This document shows positions 56,334-64,000 of a stretch of 64,000 nucleotides of DNA, piece by piece. Under the pieces are notes generated by a model that was given only the letters and a program-made list of their open reading frames with translations, had not been told where the DNA came from and ran no database searches. The position numbers were made by a program, and so were the translations under genes. The DNA is from Zarea fungicola (Eukaryota; Ascomycota; Sordariomycetes; Hypocreales; Cordycipitaceae), in contig FWCC01000241.1 in assembly GCA_900169235.1 (NCBI GenBank), forward strand, positions 186,001 through 250,000. Direction: 5' to 3'. Within the stretch, counting starts at the first letter, position 1; every line of letters starts with the position of its first letter.

Positions 56334-57868
56334 TTATATATTTAACACAAAGTATCGCTTTCGCTCTATTGGGAAATTTGCCTCTTTCTGGCCAAAGCCC
56401 AAGGCTTCTTCCATCCGCCCGAGTGCCTTGTCCAACACATCTGGCGCCACCGCAAAGATGATGCGAAACCAGCCCTTGCAGCTCTCCGAAAGGTGAAATG
56501 AGCGCCCTGTAGCAACAACAACACCTGCCGTCTTCAACTTGGTCATTACATTGGCTTCTTCGGCCCAGCTCTCGGCCAGCGGAGCCAGGCGAGCGAGAAC
56601 GTACACGCCGGCGGTCGCTTCCACGTATTTGACGTCATGCTTGCTCAACCATGAGGTAATTTTAATGTACGCAGCAGTCAAACGTTTTTGGTTCAGTGTT
56701 ATGAGCTGGGGCAGCTTTGGATGGCGCAAAAGAACAGTCGTAATGAGTGACGCGAGAGTGGAAGTCTGTGTCGTCGTCAACATGCCGACGCTGGCGCAGA
56801 CTGCGGTATTGGCTTGCGACACGATGCATCCCTATTAAATACGCATAAGTTTAGCAAGGCGTCGATGCTATCTCCGAGATGTGCAGAAAAGACTCACCAT
56901 GCGGAAGCCACTGCTGCCAAAGTCTTTGCTCGTGCCCCATAAGACGTGGACTCTTTCAGGGTTTACACCAAGAGATGGTAGGTCCAAAGACAGAGAAGAT
57001 ATAAATTTCGTCTCTTGAGACGATGATTGGAGAAGACTGAGGCCATATACCTCATCCATGATGAGATGCAGACCATTGGACTCGCAGAACTGTGCGGCGC
57101 TCTCCAGCGCTGGCTTTGTATAGCACCGACCGGTTGGATTGTGCGGGTTCGTCAGAACAACAGCCCGAGGCTCTTTACCTCCGCAGGCTGCTACCGAAGC
57201 TTTGAGACAACGCATCAAGTTCTGCTCATCAGTCTCTGCGCTTGGGTCTTCTTGTGCCACGGGAAAATTGACAATGGTGACTCCAGGAAGCAGGCGCATG
57301 TGAAAGTCGAAGCCACCTAGACGAACAAATTAGCATTTTGCTCTCTCAAGATCAGACATGACCGCGAAAGCAACAAGTCCTCACTCCAATAAGATCCCGG
57401 AATAATGACAGCCTCTCCTGCATTGCAGATACCAAACAGCAGCGCCGTGAGGCAGCTCGTGGCTCCTGGTCCCGCCACCACATGAGCTGGTTCAACTGGG
57501 ACATGTGGGCCAAAGTATCGGTTGAAAAAGGCGGCGAGTGCTTCAAGCAGCTCGGGGTCGCCCCCGAACCCTTGAGGGTAGGACAGGTCCTGGACAGTCA
57601 CAATTTAGTATGAGAGCTCCGCGCACTGGATACAACCGTGGTGTGCGTCTGGTCAGAGAATGGTCCAACTTACTTCGCAGCGCAGCTTCTCCTGGAAAAT
57701 ATCTTTACATATTTCAAGCAACTCGTTCCGTATCAGATGGTTCTCTGCGATTGCCAAGTCCAGGCTCGCGTTGGCCTTTCGATCACGGAGCATAGCTTGT
57801 ATTCCTGGAAGTGCAAGCTCAACCGTGGAGCGGGTGCGTGCTGAAAGCCAATGCGTAGTGGAAGTCAT
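56334..57868 (-). CDS. PLP-dependent aminotransferase-fold C-S lyase (GliI-like)
   Basis: Predicted fold-type I PLP enzyme of about 438 aa, of the ACC-synthase/GliI group. GliI cleaves the C-S bond of Cys conjugates to release the free thiol. Four exons: 57868-57674, 57589-57385, 57316-56898 and 56831-56334. Landmarks: LDLAIAENHLIRNEL near residue 40, YPQGFGGDPELLEAL, NPHNPTGRCY near 180, the PLP-phenol Asp in LIMDEVYGLSLL, and the Schiff-base Lys in WGTSKDFGSSGFRM near 264. The C-terminal Arg for the substrate carboxylate is in GWFRIIFA. Spacing and the Tyr-Gly-Leu after Asp fit the ACCS/GliI branch rather than ordinary aspartate aminotransferases. A perfect regulator-type palindrome lies 322 bp upstream. 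Confidence 0.9.
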
Positions 57869-58388
57869 TATGTTTGACAATTTGAAGGTAATTTCTTAGA
57901 AAATTTCTTTTCCTGGGTTTGAAATTGCAAATTGAAGGCTGAGTATGGTAATGTAGGCTAAAGTCGGTGGTCTCAGCGCCTGCCGACTGTGGATGTATTG
58001 GAAATATTATGGCACCCTCGCGGCGCTTTACATTCAGATCGATTACCTTTCCAGTTGCTTTTGTGCGTTTTTAATTTTCCTGAATTTTATTTCTAAAGCC
58101 AAGGAGAATCTCAAGTCACATAGCTAGGCTGCTAGCCTTACTGTCTTCAAGAGCTGGTTGGCTGTGTTGCTCATCGCATTAGTAGGTGGTCGGCCACCGA
58201 TTCAGGCTGTTACATCGGCGCGGCTCCCTTGTGAGTACACGCCTTGTCTGACGTTTCCTACGGACCAAGGAGTGTCGCTGAATGAGGTCATGAGACAAGT
58301 TTCATTTTAAGCCCGGGTTCTCTATCAACCTATCGATACTATAAACCGCTTTCATCGCTCTCCGGACGGCAAAAAGGCTCCGATGCCT
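57869..58388. promoter_or_regulatory. C-S lyase promoter / P450 D 3' flank
   Basis: A 520-nt region with the perfect regulator site at 58190-58200. No gene is visible. Confidence 0.5.
58190..58200 (+). promoter_or_regulatory. predicted Zn2Cys6 regulator site TCGGCCACCGA
   Basis: Perfect TCGG-N3-CCGA palindrome, identical to the site between O-methyltransferase 1 and the GliT-like gene. It is 322 bp upstream of the C-S lyase start. Confidence 0.6.
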
Positions 58389-60393
58389 TCAAACCCTCTT
58401 GTCCTCTCTGTACGTAAACTTCAAAAACGGCCCATTCTTCTCCCCTGCCGCGAAATGGTCTTTGACGTGAAACTCGAGCGGCAGGGGCTCCTGCGACTCC
58501 ATCTCAAACAAGAACGCGAGGCGGGCCACGGTCAAGTAGATGGTGTTGTAGGCCAGGTTCTTGCCGATGCATGATCGGGGCCCGAAGCTAAAGGGGAAGT
58601 GTACGGCCCGCATGCGCGCCAGCTTGGCCGCCGAGCTCGTCAGCCAGCGTTCCGGCTTGAAGACCTGCGGGTCGGGGAAAACGTCCGGGTCGCGGTGCAT
58701 GGTCCAGCCGGGGACGCCAATCTGCGTGCCGGCGGGCACCAGGTGCCCGTCGACTGTGCCGTCGCGTGGTGACTCTCGCACGAGGTATCCTGGCACGCCG
58801 GGCGACATGCGGAGAGCCTCTTCGACGCAGGCACGGAGGTACTTGCATCCCTGCAGCTTTGGTCCGTGGACAATTTCTTCCACGTCGGAAAACGTGGAGC
58901 GAATCTCTTGTTTTAATTTGCTGTAACATTCTTGGTAGCGCGCGAGGTAGAAGGAGAGGCCAGAAAGGGCGGTTCCTGTGGTGTCGCTGGCTAATTCATT
59001 AAAAATCAGTATACCCCGAGCTTCATCGTCAGCTTACTGTGAATTGTTTCAGGCCACTTACCAGCAATAATGAGAATGACGGCTTCATCAGAGAGCTCTT
59101 GGAAGCCCATCTTCTCTCCGGTCTGTTTGTCTTCGTGGGCAAGAAGCAAACCAAAAATGTCCTTGCCTCCTCTTCCGGCTTTTTCCTCGGATATTCTGTG
59201 TTTTACCTGGTCATCCACGTAGTTTCGGAACCTTCTCACCGCAGACAGGATGTTGACGAACAGCAATGGAGCGAGACCCCAGCGTTCCACCCAGGGCACA
59301 ACGCCCAGGACGACCTGGCTGTGCTGGAACGTGTCAATAATTGGCTGGATGAAGTGGTGGTCCTCTTTTGTGAGCATGTCGTAATGATGGCTGAAAGTGA
59401 GTTTGCCCATAATATCATATGTCAAGTACGAGTTCCATCTCGACATGTTCTTGTATTCCCCCCCAAAAGTAGTTGGGTCGGTGAGCTTGGAGCAGAACAG
59501 CCGGATCTTGTCCAGCTCAGTGGCCTCGTACGATCTCATGGCTGCTTCGCTAAATGCGTGCGACATTATTCGGCGCTTTCGAGCATGAACTTGCTTGTCA
59601 ATGGCGGTAGACATGTTCTGTCGGCATTATACTTTAGCGCTCTGTCCAGCTGAAGCAGCAGTCGGGAACAGTGAAGACTCACGGTAAGCACTTGTTTATC
59701 CTGAGGGCCTCGTGAATAAAATGTGCCCTTTTGAAACTGCGATCCAGTTGAGTAAATGGCTACCGCGAGTTTTAGTAATTGAAATCTGGTTGTCTGTAGA
59801 CTTCCGACTAAACTTACTCTGCACTGCATTTGGTGTGATGAATGACAGGAACCCCGGCTCCAACCGCACGACTGAACCTGTTTACAAGACGTCAGCGGTC
59901 GTTTTGTTTTGCAATTACGATTAGATGTAAAATTTCACTCACCATATCTCTTATGCAGCTCATCAGCCTTGAGATGCTTGACTCCTTTCCACGAGTAGTA
60001 AAGATTGGGCAGAATGCTCATCCGGAACAGCAACGGGCCAGGATACTTGGCACAAGGGTGGAAATACAAGTTGTAAATGCATCCCCATAAATGCTAATAA
60101 AGTAACTGTCAGCTTCATCCATATGTTGTTCAAACACCAGAATAAACTGTCAGTGGTAAGGGGTCTCTGGGACATCGACTTACCCAAAACACAAACGCGA
60201 TAGCAATTGTCCGCGTTGCTGCGCCTCCATGAATGTGCACTTGCTCCATAGCATCGACATAAAGCTGCTTCAGAAATGGAGATTCAACATTAAACGGAAG
60301 GTTATTCCCAAACCAAGCAGAGATGCCGCCGCCAGCTGGCAGCTCAGTGGTATTTTCCATGGTGGGCGTATTCGTGATGGCAGGCTGGAACAA
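58389..60393 (-). CDS. cytochrome P450 D
   Basis: Predicted P450 of about 551 aa (540 if it starts at the ATG at 60360). Six exons: 60393-60184, 60093-59943, 59877-59818, 59759-59683, 59617-59062 and 58990-58389. It has short fungal introns (47-90 nt) and two small exons of 60 and 77 nt. The N-terminal hydrophobic segment is TIAIAFVFWHLWGCIYNLYF. The block QFQKGTFYSRGPQDKQ and the HARKRRIMSHAFS helix-C region are intact. The I helix AVILIIAASDTTGTALSGLS has the standard acid-Thr pair. ExxR lies in VEEALRMSPGVPG, and the heme loop is FSFGPRSCIGKN with Cys near residue 489. All motifs needed for an ordinary monooxygenase are present. Divergent from the ligase gene. Confidence 0.88.
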
Positions 60394-60885
60394 GGGTACT
60401 CGCCACGACTAACAACACAAGGGGCGCGATTTTGGATGCAAGAGTTTATGCTTAAGAGACCTCGAGCAGCTGAATAAGGCATTCGCTAATGTGCCACTTT
60501 TTATTTGAAGAGTCCCGGGCCACCGAGCTCGGATTGCTGACCTTGTCCGCGAAGTTGGAGCGTGGCCGGGCCGCCTAATACAACTGCACTGCGGCCACGC
60601 TGCATGACTCCGACGGCCCGCCAAAGTCCGACGAACCTGGCAGTGTAAATCACCCAATGGCTATGCTTTGCAAAAAGGCCGATCACTCGGCACTCTACGC
60701 TATGGGCCATGGAAAATATGCTGTCAGGCCGGCGTGTTTTAGACTGAATTGGTCAACTCTGGAACTACACACCAAGAATGCATCCACCACTATAATATTA
60801 GATCGTCAGGTCATTGAACATCTACTAGCTCGAGACCACGTTCATCCCATATGCTAATTGAAACAGGTCGTGTCATTAAACCATC
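60394..60885. promoter_or_regulatory. bidirectional promoter, P450 D / adenylating ligase
   Basis: A 492-nt divergent region. It has TCGG/CCGA half-sites (for example CCACCGAGCTCGG near 60520) but no exact TCGG-N3-CCGW site. Confidence 0.4.
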
Positions 60886-62707
60886 ATGGTCCTCAGTCAT
60901 ATTTTTGAGCTGCTGTTGTCTTCTTGCTCCCAGATCAGAAAGCTCGGTGTCAAGCTATTTCCTTCTCAAAATGAAGTACATGATAGAAAGCTAAATGTCG
61001 TGGAATGGGCCTTTTCTGGAAACTACGATCCGGATACGGTGGTGCGTCTTCGTCTCACGCGAAAGGAAAGCCCGCGACTCAAGCTGAAATTCGATAGGTT
61101 CTGATTGATGCGTCCAACACTGAGCGTACTCTCTCCAAAAGAGAAGTCGTTCAATTAGTTACCAGGCTTGCTGGAGCATTCAAACCTGGAAGTGTTGTTT
61201 GCCTCCATTTGCCCAACAATGTTAGTTGCCTGCCCATCATTGGAGCGTTCGCGTAAAGGTGTCTTATTCGTAATGATAGATACTCTACCCTGTTCTCGTT
61301 CTTGCTATTCTCGCCTCAGGATGCCAGTGGACTGGTCCGAATACATCATACAAGCAATACGAACTCGACCATCATCTGCGATCTTCGCGGGCCACCTACG
61401 TCGTCACCTCTGCTGAGCACCTTGACTTCATGGAAACGGTCACAGCGAGTTTGGATGCAGATGTGGAGATTATTCTCTTCAGTGATATTCTCAAACATTC
61501 CATTGAACCGAAGCTTTCGAATCTGGGATACCGGACCTTGCATGATCTTGCAAAGTTCCATATTCCGCTCAACACGCTGACGCCCTTGAGCCAGCGTTTG
61601 GAACGCGTCCATCCACAGGCACCAGCCACACTCATGTCGACATCAGGGACTACAGGGTTCCCCAAAATGGCAGATCGCAGCCACGAGGCTCTCGTGACAG
61701 AATCAGCCTCGGACGAGCAATACGACGCTAATCAGAGCTATGCTATCCGTCGTCTTTTCTGCACTCCAATTTTTCATTCATACTCTTTCCCCAAGATGAT
61801 TATCAATCCCCTTCGACAGGGACATCCTACATATTTCATGACGCGCTTTGATGATAGCTTTGCGCAAAAGATTTCTGACTTCAACATCACGGACATTATC
61901 ACTGTGCCGCCCATTCTTTCTCGGCTGGCTGCGCGGGTCCAAGAGGGTGAGCTGGACCGGGCGGCCCTGAGCAGCCTCCGAACCGTCCTTTGCGCCGGCG
62001 CCCCGTTGACCAAGGAGCTACGCGACGAATTCTTAGACGTGCTACATAAAGAAGCAGTCTTGGTTCAGGAGTGGGGAATGACGGAGTGCGGGTGCATCAC
62101 AAGGATGCACTGGTCCGAAAACCAGACCGACACCTATGGCTCCGTGGGACAGGTTGTCGGAGGCTACCAGGTCATCATGGACAAGGCTTCGCAGTTCCAG
62201 CTTGCCGATGGCAGAGTAGTCGCCGAGCTCCTGGCAAGAGGTCCTCAGATGATGACGGGCTACTTCAACAACGCAGACGCCACGGCGCAGGCGTTTGCTT
62301 CGGGTTCCTGGTACCGGACTGGCGACGTCGGGTATCTTGAGGGCCTGGCCGACGGCACAGCTTTTGTTTACATTATGGACAGGGTCAAGGACATTATCAA
62401 GACAAACGGCTGGCAGGTTTCGCCGGCTGAGCTGGAGGCGGTGGCGAAGCGGTGTCCCGGGATCACGGACGCGTGCGCGGTGTCGGTTGGGTATGGCGTC
62501 GATGAGCGTCCTCGCATTTTTGCTGTTCGTGTGAACAAAGATGTCAGTGAGAAGGATCTCATAGATTATCTGGGATTACATCTTTCCAGACACAAGATTG
62601 CTAGGTGTGAGGTGCGTTTTATTGACGGTCTGCCTCGAGCGCCGAGTGGCAAGGTTCTCAGGAGGATGTTGCGTGCTGAGATGGAGAAAGAAGAGTCAGA
62701 CGATTAA
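60886..62707 (+). CDS. 4-coumarate-CoA-ligase-like acyl/aryl-adenylating enzyme
   Basis: Predicted ANL-superfamily enzyme of about 562 aa that activates a carboxylic acid as AMP ester and passes it to CoA or a carrier. Proposed exons: 60886-61041, 61098-61250 and 61328-62707. Motifs: STSGTTGFPKMADRSHEAL near residue 209, QEWGMTECGCITR, YRTGDVGY, DRVKDIIKTNGWQVSPAELE, and the catalytic Lys in PRAPSGKVLRR. No carrier domain and no SKL-type peroxisomal signal are present. The second intron keeps frame only with a weak GC donor (GCGTAA at 61251) and the acceptor CCAG at 61327; otherwise the gene has a frameshift there. With the dehydratase-like gene nearby, protocatechuate or a methylated relative is a reasonable substrate guess. 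It is the best candidate to load T1 of the NRPS in trans. Confidence 0.8.
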
Positions 62708-63386
62708 TCTTAGTATCAATTTTATTTATTTATTTGATCTGCATTCAAAGACGTTGTAACACCATTGAAATGCCAGTCGTCGCTGTCGCTGCCTAATTGC
62801 TCAGCGAAACTCAATTGCACGCCCCATCTAGCCTATATCTTTGCCATATTCAGACAGAATCTCCCAAAGAAATCCTAAATAACTAAATGATTATCTTTTT
62901 CCTCGGAGCGATGGACTGTATTCTACTGGCTTGATCATTGAAGCATTAGGGCGACTGGGCAGGCCGTTTCAGACGCCACTCACCTCACTTTTGATGGTTG
63001 CACTATTTTGCCCAAAAAGTACATCATCACAACCAAGAGAGCCATGGGATTAAATATTTCCGATCGCAAGATAGACTGCAAAAGACAATGTACCTCTGCA
63101 GATCCAGGCTCGTTGCTGGCAAGCCCCTCAACTATAAGTCGCCGACGGGGTCCGAAAACCGTTAAAGATACCGAAAAGGCTGGACATGTAAATTCTTGCC
63201 GTCTCCTAGCTCAAAGACGCTAAAAATATCTGGAGCTTTAAAATACAAGTTGACAATGGTAAAAATAAATAGAGCTACAGCGAAAGAGGGTGACTCTACG
63301 ACGTGCTTCCCTCCAACAAGTCAACCTTGGCTGGATCCTAATAGATACGAGTAAGCAACTACTTGGTTGTTGCAATCAAGTTCACC
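62708..63386. promoter_or_regulatory. P450 E promoter / ligase 3' flank
   Basis: A 679-nt region with one regulator-type site (63145-63155). No gene is visible. Confidence 0.5.
63145..63155 (-). promoter_or_regulatory. predicted Zn2Cys6 regulator site ACGGGGTCCGA
   Basis: The reverse complement fits TCGG-N3-CCGT. It lies 232 bp upstream of P450 E. Confidence 0.5.
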
Positions 63387-64000
63387 ATGCTGGGTAAATT
63401 AGCCTGCATTGGGCTCGCATTTCTTTGCTGCGTTGTCTTCGTCGCAATCCGTCGCGTCTTCCTCAGCCGCATCTCTCACATCCCAGGCCCATGGTTCGCC
63501 TCCGTGACGTATCTCTACCATGCGTGGTACGAGCTCTGGCCGCATCAGGGTCAGTTTATGATGCACCTCGCGACGCTTCACGAAAAGTACGGGCCAATTA
63601 TTCGCATCGGCCCGGACGAGGTGCACATCAAGGACACGCACTACATTGACGAGGTGTACCCCAGCGACGTGAGAAGGAAGAGAAACAAGAGCACGCTGTT
63701 TTTCTGGATGGTCGGAACCAATGAGTTTGGTGACCACAGCGCCGGCGCGACCATTGACCATGATGTCCACCGGGCCAAGAGATCGAGCATGGCTCCCTAT
63801 TTCAGTGCCAGGATGGTGCAAGACCTCGAGCCCAGAATCCTGGGCAAAGTGCGGCTGCTCAGGGACAAGATCCTCTCTATGGCAGGCTCTCAAGAGCTAT
63901 TGGAGATGCGCAATGCCGTCAGCGGATTGACGTTAGGTGAGAAATTGCACGTCTTCAGTCCAATGCTGAGCCTCTTCTGTTTCCGCTCCACGAGCGTCAT
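63387..64000 (+). CDS. cytochrome P450 E (trichodiene-oxygenase-like), cut by window edge
   Basis: Partial gene. Exon 1 (63387-63936) encodes 183 residues of a P450 N-terminus, and an intron opens at 63937 (GTGAGA); the rest lies beyond the window. It has a hydrophobic anchor (ACIGLAFLCCVVFVAIRR), the Pro-rich hinge ISHIPGPWFASVTYLYHAWY, KYGPIIRIGPDEVHIKD, and ATIDHDVHRAKRSSMAPYFS of the helix-C region. This pattern is that of the trichodiene-oxygenase-like fungal P450 group. The upstream regulator-type site suggests it belongs to the cluster, so the cluster extends to the right of this window. Confidence 0.85.
   Translation, partial: MLGKLACIGLAFLCCVVFVAIRRVFLSRISHIPGPWFASVTYLYHAWYELWPHQGQFMMHLATLHEKYGPIIRIGPDEVHIKDTHYIDEVYPSDVRRKRNKSTLFFWMVGTNEFGDHSAGATIDHDVHRAKRSSMAPYFSARMVQDLEPRILGKVRLLRDKILSMAGSQELLEMRNAVSGLTLGEKLHVFSPMLSLFCFRSTSV

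Noticed and set aside
55308..62707. catecholate siderophore (pistillarin-like) cluster as the main reading
   Set aside because: The dehydratase-like gene and T-C-A-T-C NRPS would fit, but the GST, dipeptidase, C-S lyase and GliT-like genes with ETP-type promoter sites point to sulfur chemistry. It is kept only as an alternative.

Overview
The window is nuclear DNA from a filamentous ascomycete, probably a Sordariomycete and perhaps Hypocreales. The class call rests on many short introns (about 47-100 nt) with CTAAC-like branch points, and on fungal-type gene families (an AflR-like Zn2Cys6 factor, VHC1-like and AVT-like transporters, a fungal NRPS). The order-level call is inference only.

Left part, 1-14.3 kb: ordinary conserved genes. 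These are an AVT-type vacuolar amino acid transporter (-), a VHC1-type cation-chloride cotransporter (+, five exons), a G3E/CobW GTPase (-), a small conserved acidic protein (+) and a PPPDE-thioredoxin-PUL protein (-).

Middle, 14.3-25.6 kb: a gene-poor, decayed stretch. It holds a broken BAHD-type acyltransferase, one intact AflR/GliZ-like Zn2Cys6 regulator whose zinc cluster is split over three exons, a deleted and frameshifted P450 relic, a MITE-like inverted repeat, a 55-bp direct repeat and an ankyrin-like fragment.

Right part, 25.6-64 kb: a dense secondary-metabolite cluster that runs off the right edge. Its tailoring set is that of epidithiodiketopiperazine (ETP, gliotoxin-type) clusters: MFS exporter (GliA role), glutathione S-transferase (GliG role), GliN-like methyltransferase, membrane dipeptidase (GliJ role), PLP C-S lyase-type aminotransferase (GliI role), thioredoxin-reductase-like dithiol oxidase (GliT role), two O-methyltransferases (one in the GliM role), five P450s and a wax-synthase-type O-acyltransferase. 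No GliK (gamma-glutamyl cyclotransferase) was seen.

The core is unusual. The only NRPS in view is T-C-A-T-C: it lacks the first adenylation domain and the terminal carrier domain of GliP-type synthetases. The same cluster holds a separate 4-coumarate-CoA-ligase-like adenylating enzyme, a 3-dehydroshikimate-dehydratase-like TIM-barrel protein (a route to protocatechuate) and a DUF1857 protein. The hypothesis is an aryl-primed or aryl-decorated sulfur-containing peptide, with the ligase acting in trans. An emestrin-like aryl ETP is one possible outcome.

Eight 11-bp sites of the form TCGG-N3-CCG(A/T) lie in the promoters of nearly all the cluster's transcription units. This is the motif known for ETP-cluster Zn2Cys6 regulators (SirZ/GliZ type), and it ties the regulator at 17-18.4 kb to the cluster across the 7 kb gap.
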